Source: Phycisphaerae bacterium
Lineage (GTDB): Bacteria > Planctomycetota > Phycisphaerae > Tepidisphaerales > Tepidisphaeraceae
Reading direction: 5' to 3'
Length of the DNA stretch: 58,240 nucleotides
NCBI GenBank assembly: GCA_025924315.1
Contig: JAICIO010000030.1
Span: forward strand, 1 to 58,240
Shown here: positions 16,546-26,111 of the stretch, piece by piece
Position numbering within the stretch: the first letter of the stretch is position 1
Layout of the letters: each line of letters starts with the position of its first letter
Made by a program: the position numbers and the translations under genes
The notes under the pieces: generated by a model
What the model saw: only the letters and a program-made list of their open reading frames with translations
Told to the model about the DNA's origin: nothing
The model's database searches: none

Positions 16546-16985
16546 ACGAACCCATCTTTCTGACCCTCAAAGAGGTCTTGGAGATACACGCCTTTCAGAT
16601 CGCCGAATTTGGAGGGTCGGATGAAGTCTTGGACCTGGACCTCTTGGAATCCGCCATTGCGCAGCCGTCGCAGAGGTTTGATGGAAAATTCCTTCATCCC
16701 GACATTGCTTCGATGGCCGCAGCTTACCTTTTTCACATTGTCACGAACCATCCATTCGCGGATGGCAACAAACGAACTGGCACGCACGCTGCGCTCGTTT
16801 TCCTTGGAATGAACGGTATCGACCTGGGCGCGTTGCCCGCGAGCGCTGAAAAGCTCGTGTTGTCTGTAGCAACAGGCGATGGGACCAAAGAGCAAGTCGC
16901 CGACTTCTTCCGCCAACTCATTTCCAAATTCGCACGGCCCAGCCGCTCCCGTCCTGCGAAAAAAAGAAGGAAGAGAAAGCGATAA
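16542..16985 (+). CDS. doc: Doc-type Fic-fold death-on-curing toxin
   Basis: 147 residues. The Fic motif reads HPFADGNKRTG, matching the Doc consensus HxFxxANKR with the Lys/Arg pair. Doc proteins phosphorylate elongation factor Tu and stop translation until neutralised by the antitoxin. The start is GTG 16542, overlapping the antitoxin stop. The last ~18 residues are strongly basic (PAKKRRKRKR), an extension beyond the usual ~125-residue Doc. The partner is AbrB-like rather than Phd. Confidence 0.9.
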   Translation: MNEPIFLTLKEVLEIHAFQIAEFGGSDEVLDLDLLESAIAQPSQRFDGKFLHPDIASMAAAYLFHIVTNHPFADGNKRTGTHAALVFLGMNGIDLGALPASAEKLVLSVATGDGTKEQVADFFRQLISKFARPSRSRPAKKRRKRKR

Positions 16986-17015
16986 AGCATCTTTCGCTCC
17001 GAGGCCGACACTTGG

Positions 17016-17351
17016 TCATAAGCTCTTCTCACCGGAACAAATCTCCCGCAAATAGGTGAACGAATAGATTCCTGTGTCGTGGCCGTCGGAGAAGGCGATC
17101 TTGATCGCGTAGTTGCCGACCATTTCGGCGGACGTGGCCTTCAAGTTGCCGGTGTAATTGCCGGGAAGGATCGTGAGCGAGGTTTTCTTCCGCTTGCTCT
17201 GCTCTTCGCGGACGGTTTTGCACATCGCGCACGGACACATCGAGCGGAGATACGAGATCGTGTAGGTGCAGCGTTGCCCGTCGGCGAATTCGACGTCGAG
17301 CTTTTCGTCTTTCTTCAGGTTGATTTTGCGGGCGGTTGTTGTGGGGTCCAT
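17016..17351 (-). CDS. DUF971 / GBBH-like N-terminal domain protein
   Basis: 111 residues. The DUF971 hallmarks are visible: a D-G-x-x-x-x-Y pattern (FADGQRCTYTISYLRSMCPCAMC), the CPCAxC cysteines, and ending GIYSFTYLREIC. The family resembles the N-terminal domain of gamma-butyrobetaine hydroxylase and is often linked to iron-sulfur protein maturation; its function here is not established. Confidence 0.85.
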   Translation of the reverse strand: MDPTTTARKINLKKDEKLDVEFADGQRCTYTISYLRSMCPCAMCKTVREEQSKRKKTSLTILPGNYTGNLKATSAEMVGNYAIKIAFSDGHDTGIYSFTYLREICSGEKSL

Positions 17352-17372
17352 TGTCTCTGACGCATTGTAGGG

Positions 17373-18452
17373 TCAGAGCAGCTCGCTGGCGCGAAGCGCC
17401 GCGGCGGTGCGGGTTTCTACGCCCAACTTTCCGAAGATGTGCTCGAGATGTTTCTGCACCGTGCGGCGGCTGCCGCCGCAGATGATGGCGATCTCGGGGT
17501 TGGTTTTCCCCTGCACCACCCAATACAGCACTTCGGCTTCGCGATCGGTGAGACCGAGCGGCCGAAGTTTTTCCGCAGCGCTACCGGCGGAGGCTTGCTC
17601 CTGAAGCACGAGCGTCAATTCGCCGTGGATCGCTTTCCCGAGCCATCGCACGAGCAGCCAGCGATCGTCCGCGAAGACGCGCAGCGGCTCGCGCACGGGC
17701 GGCAGCGTCCCCTTGCGCCAGTTGCGCCCGATGTGACGCGCTAACCAGTTTTCGAGTTGGGCCGGCAACTTCGAGCTCTTGCTTCGCGGGCCGAAGAACT
17801 GCGTCAGCACGCCATGCGCTCGCGGAGACGCGAATTTGATTCGGAATTTCGGGTCGATAATGACGACGCACTGCTGAAGCGCCTCGAGCGTTCCGTTCAA
17901 TCGCGTTTGCTCATCCTTCAACTTCTTGAGCGCGAGCGCATTGTGATACGCCTGGCCGATGTGTGGGCGAAGCAGGTTCAGGACCGCGCGATCTTCCTCA
18001 ACGAAATCGACCCCGCTTCGATTCAGCACCACCGCGACGATTTCGTTGCCCGGCGTCGGGATGGTGATCGCCATCTGATATTCGATGTTGAGCGGGCAAT
18101 ACAGCTCAAGATACAGGCCGGTATCGTGGAAATCGGCCTTGGACATGAAGTCGGAAATCTTCCTCGCCGAGCCGTCGCGTGTGGAGTGACAGTGATTGAT
18201 GACGGGATGCTCGTGCATGTGCGTCTCGAGCGGCTCGACGAGGTCTTCCATCTTCCAATCGGGATTGTCGAGCACGCCGATCGCGCGCGAGTGCGCGGGG
18301 TTCACTTCGTTGTACGCGTTGCCGTCGGTTTGAACGCAGGAGCGCGCGGCCGCGAGCAGATGTAGCGGGAGCTCAACGAGATCACATGGCTCGTAAAGAA
18401 ATCGAAGCGACTCGATTAGTTCGATGAGGCGCGCGTTCGAGACGGGATGCAT
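17373..18452 (-). CDS. LuxR-type transcriptional regulator
   Basis: 359 residues. The C-terminal ~65 residues are a GerE/LuxR helix-turn-helix (LTDREAEVLYWVVQGKTNPEIAIICGGSRRTVQKHLEHIF). The N-terminal ~270 residues resemble GAF/PAS-like sensing regions (INHCHSTRDGSARKISDFMS) and carry no receiver aspartate pattern. An excellent ribosome binding site, GGAAGGAGG, lies ahead of ATG 18452. Target genes are unknown. The gene diverges from the PEP-CTERM surface gene, a possible target by position only. Confidence 0.88.
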   Translation of the reverse strand: MHPVSNARLIELIESLRFLYEPCDLVELPLHLLAAARSCVQTDGNAYNEVNPAHSRAIGVLDNPDWKMEDLVEPLETHMHEHPVINHCHSTRDGSARKISDFMSKADFHDTGLYLELYCPLNIEYQMAITIPTPGNEIVAVVLNRSGVDFVEEDRAVLNLLRPHIGQAYHNALALKKLKDEQTRLNGTLEALQQCVVIIDPKFRIKFASPRAHGVLTQFFGPRSKSSKLPAQLENWLARHIGRNWRKGTLPPVREPLRVFADDRWLLVRWLGKAIHGELTLVLQEQASAGSAAEKLRPLGLTDREAEVLYWVVQGKTNPEIAIICGGSRRTVQKHLEHIFGKLGVETRTAAALRASELL

Positions 18453-18592
18453 CGGCCCACCTCCTTCCCTACCTCATACGCCATCTGGCGTATTGTCGCG
18501 AGCGCGTCCACTGCGATATGAAGCGGCTCGCTCGGAACTTAGAGCAACTGTGTCCACATCCTAAAAAGTTTCGGGGGAAGGAGCAAAGCAAA

Positions 18593-19207
18593 ATGCCGAC
18601 AGCAATTCGTTGTCACAAGAGTGGTACCGGAGCGCGCATACTTCGCAGCAAGAATGTGGTTTCGTTTACTTTGGGAACCCTACGTTCCATCGTGGTGGCG
18701 CTGATGGCGCCGCGTGCTTTTGCGACCGATTACACGTGGAATGACGGGACGATTGGTTTCTGGAATGCGGCGGGAAACTGGACGCCGAGCGGTGTGCCGA
18801 ACAGCTCGGGCGACAGCGCGAAGATCGATGGGGGAAACGCCCAGCACACCACGGTCACATTGAACATCACTGCCACGGTCGGCACGCTCATGATCAACAG
18901 TGGCGACGAGTTGGACATCGGCGATGCGCAGACGCTGTTCGTCAGTCAGGCGATCGTGAACAGCGGAACGCTCGCGATCCTTTCCACAGCGAACACGACG
19001 CGCCTGCATCTTGGGGGCGCGAGCGTGAGCCTGAGCGGCGGCGGAACAGTGGCGCTCGCCGGAACGTCCACGGATCTCATTCGCGCGGACTCGGTCAACT
19101 TCCGTCTGGTGAATGTCGACAACACGATCGAGGGCCACGGGCAAATCGGCAATGGCGTGATCAACGTCGACAACCAAGGCAGCGCGCCTGCGGTAGCGGC
19201 GGCGTAG
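18593..19207 (+). CDS. PEP-CTERM autotransporter-like surface protein, N-terminal part (frameshifted)
   Basis: The frame from ATG 18593 (AAGGAG nine bases upstream) encodes a signal-like region (LGTLRSIVVALMAPRAFA) and beta-strand repeats that open with YTWNDGTIGFWNAAGNWTPSGVPN, the common start of autotransporter-type passenger proteins of planctomycetes. It ends prematurely at TAG 19205-19207 after an out-of-family tail SAPAVAAA. The same protein continues without a gap in the next frame (19207..20091). A one-base insertion or two-base loss in the GC-rich stretch ~19175-19204 would explain this. It may be a real null mutation or a sequence error. Confidence 0.8.
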   Translation: MPTAIRCHKSGTGARILRSKNVVSFTLGTLRSIVVALMAPRAFATDYTWNDGTIGFWNAAGNWTPSGVPNSSGDSAKIDGGNAQHTTVTLNITATVGTLMINSGDELDIGDAQTLFVSQAIVNSGTLAILSTANTTRLHLGGASVSLSGGGTVALAGTSTDLIRADSVNFRLVNVDNTIEGHGQIGNGVINVDNQGSAPAVAAA

Positions 19208-20091
19208 TGATGAACAATGGCACGTTCCTGAACAACGGCATCGTCGAAGCGGTTGCTTCGGCGCTGACCGTAAACAGTAGCGTCTCGAACAACTCCGCCG
19301 GCGTGCTCACCGGTGGAACATGGCGCGTTCTCGCCGACACAGGTCCCGCGACGCTTAACCTCAGCAGCAACGTCATCACGAACAACGCGACGATTCTGTT
19401 GAGCGGGACGAATGCGACGTTCCCGCAACTGGCCGGGCTCGCCGTGAACCAGAACCGATTGACGATCCAGAACGGCGCCGCCCTCACAGTCACCGCCGCG
19501 ATTACCAACAGCGGCAGCGTCAATATTGGCGCCAATAGTCACCTGACGATGAACGGCGACTACACGCATTCCGGCAGCAACGCGGTCACGACGATCAACG
19601 GCTCCATCAGCTTCAACACCGGCTCGCTGAACCTCGCCTCCGGCACCCTGAACGGCAGCGGCGAAATCGCGGGCGGCCTGAGCAACGGCGGACACGTCTC
19701 GCCGGGCAATTCCCCCGCCCTTCTCACCGCGACGGGCAATTACGTGCAGCTCGCGAGCGGTGCGCTCGATATCGAGATCGGCGGGCCGACCGTCGGCACG
19801 CAATACGATCAGCTTCACACGAACGGTACTGCCCAACTCGGCGGAACGCTCAATGTCACGCTGATCAATGGCTTCACGCCGACGCAGGACAATTCGTTTG
19901 TCATCCTGCTTTCGGACCTCGGCGTCAGCGGAAACTTCGCGACGACGAACCTGCCGTCAGGCCTGCACGTGGTGTACGACGCAAATGACGTGCGGCTCGT
20001 CGTACCCGAACCGAGCGCGATGATGCTTTGCATGCTCGGAAGTCTCGCGCTGCTCGCTCAGCGCCGACGACGACGCGTTTGGACAGCATAG
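19207..20091 (+). CDS. PEP-CTERM autotransporter-like surface protein, C-terminal part (frameshifted)
   Basis: 294 residues continuing the preceding half: NNGTFLNNGIVEAV, SGTNATFPQLAG, SGTLNGSGEIAGGLSNGGHVSPGNSP repeats of a beta-helix passenger, then VPEPSAMMLCMLGSLALLAQRRRRR, a canonical PEP-CTERM tail (VPEP motif, membrane segment, arginine cluster). This tail is recognised by an exosortase, which is not in the window. The half has no ribosome binding site of its own, so it is unlikely to be a separate gene. Confidence 0.8.
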   Translation: MMNNGTFLNNGIVEAVASALTVNSSVSNNSAGVLTGGTWRVLADTGPATLNLSSNVITNNATILLSGTNATFPQLAGLAVNQNRLTIQNGAALTVTAAITNSGSVNIGANSHLTMNGDYTHSGSNAVTTINGSISFNTGSLNLASGTLNGSGEIAGGLSNGGHVSPGNSPALLTATGNYVQLASGALDIEIGGPTVGTQYDQLHTNGTAQLGGTLNVTLINGFTPTQDNSFVILLSDLGVSGNFATTNLPSGLHVVYDANDVRLVVPEPSAMMLCMLGSLALLAQRRRRRVWTA

Positions 20092-20102
20092 CGCAACAAA
20101 AA

Positions 20103-20153
20103 CGCTTGCGGTTTGGCAGATCTGGAAACCTTCAATCTGCGAAACCGCAAGCG
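20103..20153. repeat. GGTTTCGCAGAT-type inverted repeat, copy 1
   Basis: CGCTTGCGGTTTGGCAGAT and ATCTGCGAAACCGCAAGCG pair with one mismatch over 19 bases around a 13-base loop. It lies 12 bases after the PEP-CTERM gene and before the convergent murA. Two further copies are at 47478..47529 and 54784..54835. Confidence 0.85.
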
Positions 20154-20181
20154 ATGTCTGAACGCCGACTGAGGTCGGCGA

Positions 20182-21489
20182 TTACTTTTCCTTCACGCGT
20201 TCGATATCCGCGCCGACCGCTCGCAGCTTCTGCTCGATCTTTTCATATCCGCGATCGATATGGTAGACGCGATCGATTCGCGTCGTGCCCTTCGCGACGA
20301 GCGCTGCAAGAACGAGCGCCGCCGATGCGCGAAGATCGCTCGCCATCACCGGCGCGCCGTGCAGTTCCTTCACGCCCTGGATGATCGCGGTCGGGCCTTC
20401 TTTGCGGATGCGCGCCCCCATTCGATTGAGTTCGCCGACGTGTAGGAAGCGATCCGGAAAGATGCGCTCGGTGATCACGCTGATCCCGTCGCCGAGGCAG
20501 AGCAACGCCATGAGCTGCGCCTGGAGATCGGTTGGGAAGCCGGGATACGGCTGCGTCGTCATCTCGACCGTATTGAGTCGGCGAACCGAGCTCGTGTACA
20601 TCGTGCCATTTTCGCGTTCCATCTTCACGCCGACTTCATCGAGGCGATCGCTCACCGCAATGAGGTGATCCGCGTTGCACTGCTTGAGTTCGAGTTCACC
20701 ATTCGTGATGGCCGCCGCGATCATGAACGTGCCGCATTCGATGCGATCGGGGATGATGCGGTGCTGTGTGCCGCTGAGCTTCTCGACGCCTTCGATGCGA
20801 ATCTCCGGCGTGCCGTGGCCTTTGATCTTCGCGCCCATCTTGATGAGCAGCTCGGCACAGTCGACGACTTCCGGTTCGCAGGCGGCGCCGACGAGCACCG
20901 TTTCGCCCTCGGCAAGCGCCGCGGCGCACATCACATTGATTGTTCCGAGAACCGTCGGCCCCTGCGCGCCGCCGAGGTACATGCGGCAGCCTTTGAGCCG
21001 GCCTTTCACTTCGCCGACGATGTTGCCGTTTTCGGTGCGGAACTCTGCGCCGAGCTTTTGCAGTCCCCGCACGTGCAGATCGACCGGACGATCGCCGATC
21101 GCGCAGCCACCCGGGATCGAAACGATCGCCTTGCCGCGCGCCGCAAGCAATGGACCCAGCACGCAGATGCTCGCACGCATCGTCTTGACGATGTCATAGC
21201 GCGCTTCGCACTGCTTCTTGTCCGTCACTTCGATGTCGAGTGGGCCGTTGAGCGCCGGCGCGTCGCCGGAGACGGCGCTGGGCGCGTCGTGGCGATACAC
21301 GTGGCAACCGAGCTCGCCGATCAGCTTGATCATCGAGTCGATGTCCGAGAGGCGCGGCACGCTGTGAAGCGTGGTCTTGCCTTCGCCCATCAGACATGCC
21401 GCGAGAATCGGCAGCGCGCTGTTCTTGCTGCCGGAGATCTCAATTTTGCCTTTGAGGCGGCTACCGCCGCGGATAAGAAAGGAATCCAT
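20182..21489 (-). CDS. murA: UDP-N-acetylglucosamine 1-carboxyvinyltransferase
   Basis: First committed enzyme of peptidoglycan synthesis, adding enolpyruvate from PEP to UDP-GlcNAc in the cytoplasm. The start ATG 21489 gives the family N-terminus MDSFLIRGGSRLKGKIEISGSKN. The catalytic Cys is in SIPGGCAIGDRPVDLH, followed by the conserved GADI-type segments and the C-terminal VYHIDRGYEKIEQKLRAVGA. Length (435 residues) fits the family. Presence of an intact murA agrees with peptidoglycan in planctomycetes. A longer frame begins at 21522. Confidence 0.95.
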   Translation of the reverse strand: MDSFLIRGGSRLKGKIEISGSKNSALPILAACLMGEGKTTLHSVPRLSDIDSMIKLIGELGCHVYRHDAPSAVSGDAPALNGPLDIEVTDKKQCEARYDIVKTMRASICVLGPLLAARGKAIVSIPGGCAIGDRPVDLHVRGLQKLGAEFRTENGNIVGEVKGRLKGCRMYLGGAQGPTVLGTINVMCAAALAEGETVLVGAACEPEVVDCAELLIKMGAKIKGHGTPEIRIEGVEKLSGTQHRIIPDRIECGTFMIAAAITNGELELKQCNADHLIAVSDRLDEVGVKMERENGTMYTSSVRRLNTVEMTTQPYPGFPTDLQAQLMALLCLGDGISVITERIFPDRFLHVGELNRMGARIRKEGPTAIIQGVKELHGAPVMASDLRASAALVLAALVAKGTTRIDRVYHIDRGYEKIEQKLRAVGADIERVKEK

Positions 21490-22035
21490 GTTCCGCCCGT
21501 CCTTGGGCTCAGATATCAGCACTGGGAAGCGCCAACACCTGATCGCCCGAAATGCCCGTGGCGATCCGCTACTGTTCGGATCGCTCGTCCATTCGGTCTA
21601 TCGGCCAGTCCATTGGCCGACGATCAATATACGCATACGCCAATTTTCGCCCGGTGCAGAGCCGACGGCCCCGCTCCTCGCATTGTGGTGCGGGAGCATC
21701 CGCTTTTCAAGGCGAACTCACGCAATCCGAGCACTAAGACGCAAACAATTTGCGCGAGGTTCGGACGATGCAAATATTTCTGTGAGGGTCTTTACGGAAT
21801 GATGTGAAGCGCAAAAGAAGACACCGCCTGTTACGGTCGGTGTCTTCCGGAGGGGAGAAAATGCGCCGGTGCGCTTGCTTACTTGAATCTTAACTAACTT
21901 ATCTTAGCCGAGCGACTGTTACGGTCAACGTATGTTTTCTCACTCACGCGTTCCTTCAGAACATCGGTTGAGCTGCTTCGATCTCTACACACATTTTCCA
22001 ATACAATCGCGGATTTTCATTTCTTGCGGCATATT
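21490..22035. other. Gene-poor interval between murA and the acyltransferase
   Basis: About 545 bases with no supported gene. It should contain the murA promoter (near 21500-21650) but I cannot point to a convincing one. A hairpin terminator for the minus-strand acyltransferase is at 21813-21847. The remaining open frames in this stretch are overlaps of the murA region without start signals. Confidence 0.5.
21813..21847 (-). terminator. Rho-independent terminator downstream of the acyltransferase
   Basis: Read on the minus strand: GAAGACACCG, a short loop, then CGGTGTCTTC and TTTT. The ten-base stem is perfect. It stands ~190 bases after the acyltransferase stop codon. Confidence 0.6.
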
Positions 22036-22740
22036 TTAACGCGCGCCCGGGCGTTCGCAACTTCTTTTGGATAAATCAACTATGGCCGTTTTAATTTTCA
22101 TGGTCCGCTCGTCCAATTCGTGACGGGAATTCGCCGATTTTGCCAATCGAAAAGGACGCCCGAATGCGATCGAGGCCTTGTTGGGGGTCAGGATCGACGG
22201 AAGCATCTCCTTCCCGCGCTGCGTTCCATCCAGATATGTCGGATAAACCGGGACCCCAGTTTTCATCGCCATCAGCGCAACGCCCGTCTGAAACGGGAGT
22301 AATTCGCGCGACGTTTCGATCCGCCCTTCCGGGAAGACACCGAGAATCCGCCCGCGGCTTAGGGCGCGCAGGGCTGCGCGCGTCGCCCCTGTATCGCGCC
22401 CGCTCCGGTTGACCGGAATCACTTCGAGGATTGGGAAGATGCTTCGGAGGATCGGCAGGTCGTAATACTCCCCTGCCATCATCCACACGATGAGCCGCGG
22501 CGAGACGGATTGAATCAGCAGCGGATCGAGTGCGCTCGTGTGATTGCAAACCAGAATCCCCGCCCCGCGCCGTGGAAAATGGTGCGGCGCGCGCACCGTC
22601 AGTTGGTGATAGATCCGAGCGAAGCACACATCGAGCGCGCGGAGCATCCGAATGGCGAGCTTGTCTTCCGGCCGCTCGTCATAAATCGTCGCACGCTCAT
22701 GCACGCGAGGTGGAATAACCCAAGCGACCCCATTTCGCAA
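22036..22740 (-). CDS. PlsC-family 1-acylglycerol-3-phosphate acyltransferase
   Basis: 234 residues. The acyltransferase motif I is NHTSALDPLL (NHxxxxD) and motif III is FPEGRIE; motif II is seen in ILEVIPVNRSGRDTGATR. The enzyme likely transfers a fatty acyl group to lysophosphatidate at the cytoplasmic membrane face. The N-terminal ~30 residues (PRVHERATIYDERPEDK) are an unusual hydrophilic extension, so the true start may be internal. A REP element lies 10 bases upstream. Confidence 0.88.
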   Translation of the reverse strand: MRNGVAWVIPPRVHERATIYDERPEDKLAIRMLRALDVCFARIYHQLTVRAPHHFPRRGAGILVCNHTSALDPLLIQSVSPRLIVWMMAGEYYDLPILRSIFPILEVIPVNRSGRDTGATRAALRALSRGRILGVFPEGRIETSRELLPFQTGVALMAMKTGVPVYPTYLDGTQRGKEMLPSILTPNKASIAFGRPFRLAKSANSRHELDERTMKIKTAIVDLSKRSCERPGAR

Positions 22741-22749
22741 AGCGATTCC

Positions 22750-22821
22750 GTAGGGTGCGCTTCAGCGCACCGGTTACTACTTTTGCACACCGAATAACCG
22801 GTGCGCTGAAGCGCACCCTAC
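22750..22821. repeat. GTAG-type paired REP element, copy 4
   Basis: The left arm is GTAGGGTGCGCTTCAGCGC + ACCGGTTA; the right arm is TAACCGGTGCGCTGAAGCGC + ACCCTAC. This is the G-variant (GTGCGC...GCGCAC) rather than GTCCGC...GCGGAC; both strands differ together. It lies between the divergent acyltransferase and ABC ATPase genes and could affect either promoter. Confidence 0.9.
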
Positions 22822-22898
22822 ATTCGCATTCTTTAGATTGATCAGAGACAACTTCACCATCCTGTATTATACTTCCTCCCTATAACGCGAGAGTAACC

Positions 22899-23890
<992 letters not shown>

Positions 23891-23894
<4 letters not shown>

Positions 23895-24388
23895 TCGTCG
23901 GCCTCTTGAGCGATACGCACGATCGCCTCGCCGCGATGGTCGCGGGAATGAACCTTCTTGAGCAGGCCGGCGCTGAAATCTTCATCCACTGCGGGGACGT
24001 CGGCTCCGAACAGATCTTCGATCAACTCGCCGGTCACAAAAGCGTCTTCGTCTGGGGGAACAATGATTGGGATCGAACGACGCTCTCGCGATATGCCAAA
24101 GCGCTGGAAATTCAGAACGGCGACACGTTCGTGGAGCTGGATCTCGACGGCAAGCTCGCCGCCGTCGCGCATGGCGACAACCGCAGCATCGTGCGACAAG
24201 TGCTCGAAGAACAGCGTCACGATTACCTCTTTCTCGGGCACAGCCACGTGATGCGGGACGAAGTCGTCGGCAAGGTGCGCATCATCAACCCCGGCGCACT
24301 GCATCGGGCGAACCCGAAAACCGTAGCCATCCTCGACACGCAGTCAGACATCGTGCGATTCATCACAGTCTCTGGCAGTGGCACTTAA
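23891..24388 (+). CDS. YfcE/MJ0936-type metallophosphodiesterase
   Basis: 165 residues of the calcineurin-like superfamily. Metal-binding motifs appear in order: SDTHD, HCGDVG, WGNNDWD, AHGDN and GHSHV. The family hydrolyses phosphodiesters in vitro, and its natural substrate is unclear. The start overlaps the ABC ATPase stop (ATGA). The stop codon lies within a 24-base palindrome (24375..24398). Confidence 0.92.
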
Positions 24389-24398
24389 GTACCACTGC
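24375..24398. repeat. Palindrome over the stop codon of the phosphodiesterase gene
   Basis: GCAGTGG-CACTTAAGTA-CCACTGC is palindromic with one mismatched pair. The TAA at its centre ends the phosphodiesterase, giving the protein end SGSGT. It stands 38 bases before the GNAT gene. Confidence 0.6.
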
Positions 24399-24435
24399 CC
24401 GTTTCAGTGCCTCTGTGTTAAAGTACCCGCATCCA

Positions 24436-24954
24436 ATGGACTCCTCCGACGACATCCATGCCATCATTCGAAGCTTCCGCGCGTGCGACGCGGCCGCTTG
24501 CAGAAGGCTTTATTCTGAGGGATTGGTGGGCGGGAAAATCGCGGATAACGATACGGGCCTCGATATCGACGACATCGAAAACGCGTACATGACAACGCCC
24601 GGTAACCACTTCTGGGTGGCCGAAGTTCCGAATCGCGAGATCGTCGGCATGATCGGCGTGCAACATCACGAGGAAGGCGTCGGCGAAATTCGTCGCCTGC
24701 GCGTCGGCGAGCATCACCGCCGCAAAGGCATTGGCAGTAAGCTGGTCGAGACGGCGCTCAAATTCTGCCAGGACCAGCACTATCTCAAGATCACGCTCGA
24801 CACCTTCATGGAGCGCGAGCCGGCGATCAAGCTCTTCGAAAAGTTCCGCTTCCGCCACAACCGCACGCGTAACGTCGGCGGAAAAGATTTAATGTACTTC
24901 TACCTCGACCTCTACACGCAAGACGGCGCCCCGCCGCCGCCCAAGAAAGCGTGA
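24436..24954 (+). CDS. GNAT-family N-acetyltransferase
   Basis: 172 residues. The acetyl-CoA-binding motif A is RRLRVGEHHRRKGIGSKLV (RxxGxG form), preceded by the beta4 segment VGMIGVQHHEEGVGEI. The fold and length fit GNAT; the acyl acceptor is unknown. ATG 24436 is the only start that leaves out the antisense-like overlap with the phosphodiesterase gene. Its stop overlaps the next start by one base (TGATG). Confidence 0.88.
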   Translation: MDSSDDIHAIIRSFRACDAAACRRLYSEGLVGGKIADNDTGLDIDDIENAYMTTPGNHFWVAEVPNREIVGMIGVQHHEEGVGEIRRLRVGEHHRRKGIGSKLVETALKFCQDQHYLKITLDTFMEREPAIKLFEKFRFRHNRTRNVGGKDLMYFYLDLYTQDGAPPPPKKA

Positions 24955-25391
24955 TGCAATATTCGCCGGAACTTGAACGCAAGCTTTACCTCGACGGCAT
25001 CACCCTCTTCAACGATCATGAATTCTTCGAAGCCCACGAAGTGTGGGAAGACATCTGGCACATGGCGTTCGGCCTGAAGCACGAGTTTTATCAGGGCATG
25101 ATCCAGTGCGCCGTCGCGCTCGAACACTACCGGCGATCGAATCCGCGCGGCGTCGTGAGCCTCTACAACAGCTACCGCCATCACATGAAAGATGTGCCCG
25201 CGACGTTCATGGGGCTCGACGTAAAGTCCTTTCTTGCGCGAATGCACGCAGTGCTTGAGCCGGTGGTCACCGCCTCGCCCCTTCCGGATCGCGGCCAAAT
25301 CGCACTCGATCCGGCTCTCACGCCTCAAATCCGGCTCCTCTATGACCCATTCGAAAACGGCGAAGCGCAGAAGTACAATCGAGCCACATGA
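24954..25391 (+). CDS. DUF309-family protein
   Basis: 145 residues. The DUF309 signature is clear: LFNDHEFFEAHEVWEDIW followed by FYQGMIQCAVALEHY. This small all-helical family is widespread and its role is unknown. Start ATG 24954 touches the GNAT stop and its own stop overlaps the next start (ATGA), so it is translated as part of the operon. Confidence 0.9.
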   Translation: MQYSPELERKLYLDGITLFNDHEFFEAHEVWEDIWHMAFGLKHEFYQGMIQCAVALEHYRRSNPRGVVSLYNSYRHHMKDVPATFMGLDVKSFLARMHAVLEPVVTASPLPDRGQIALDPALTPQIRLLYDPFENGEAQKYNRAT

Positions 25392-25951
25392 TGGACACGA
25401 TTCTGAAGCGCGCCGCCGCCGAGATGAACGAGCTTCTCTCCAAGCTCGTCGCGATGGAGCCGCAGCTTCATCAGCTTGGCGAGAAGATGATGAGCTGCTG
25501 GGAGGCGCGCGGGAAAGTGCTGACCGCCGGCAACGGTGGAAGCGCCGCCGACGCCATGCACCTCGCGGAAGAGCTGTCGATCCGGTTCTTCAAGAATCGC
25601 CGGGCCCTGGCCGCCATGGCCTTGTGCGATGCATCGGTAATTACCTGTGCGGGGAACGATTTCGGCTTCGATTCGGTGTTTGCACGACAAATCGAGGCGC
25701 TTGGCAACGCAAACGACATCCTCATCGTCTTCTCCACCAGCGGCAATAGCACGAATGTTCTGAAAGCTCTCGAAGAAGCCCGGTCACGAAAGCTCTTCAC
25801 CGTCGGTTTCTTAGGCAACGATGGCGGGAAGGCGAAGGCGATGTGCGATCTAGCGCTGGTCGTCCCGGCTTTCACGCCACATCGGATTCAAGAGGGCCAA
25901 AAGATTCTTTATCATGCGTTATGCGAGTGGATCGACTGCAAAGTCGATTAG
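25388..25951 (+). CDS. gmhA: SIS-domain sedoheptulose-7-phosphate isomerase-type protein
   Basis: 187 residues. The GmhA family motif GNGGSAADAMHLAEEL is present, followed by FSTSGNSTNVLKALEEA of the SIS fold and the C-terminal ILYHALCEWID. The enzyme converts sedoheptulose 7-phosphate to D-glycero-D-manno-heptose 7-phosphate, the first step to heptose for lipopolysaccharide or surface glycans. The other heptose genes are not adjacent, so the paralogue DiaA (a DnaA regulator) remains a less likely alternative. It ends the operon. Confidence 0.85.
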   Translation: MMDTILKRAAAEMNELLSKLVAMEPQLHQLGEKMMSCWEARGKVLTAGNGGSAADAMHLAEELSIRFFKNRRALAAMALCDASVITCAGNDFGFDSVFARQIEALGNANDILIVFSTSGNSTNVLKALEEARSRKLFTVGFLGNDGGKAKAMCDLALVVPAFTPHRIQEGQKILYHALCEWIDCKVD

Positions 25952-26111
25952 GCGTCGGTGGCATCGTGATTATGAGAATCGAATGGTTTTTGAATCCTAT
26001 AAGACTTGCACGCAACTCACCGTAAGCTATCGTTGTGGTGACGTTTTTTCATCGCGGGCTAATTGCGAATCGCTACAATGACTGCAGGTAAAGCAGTCGG
26101 GTCGTTCAGAG

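Noticed and set aside
19170-19210. Programmed ribosomal frameshift in the PEP-CTERM gene
   Set aside because: No slippery heptamer or downstream pseudoknot is apparent; a mutation or base error is simpler.
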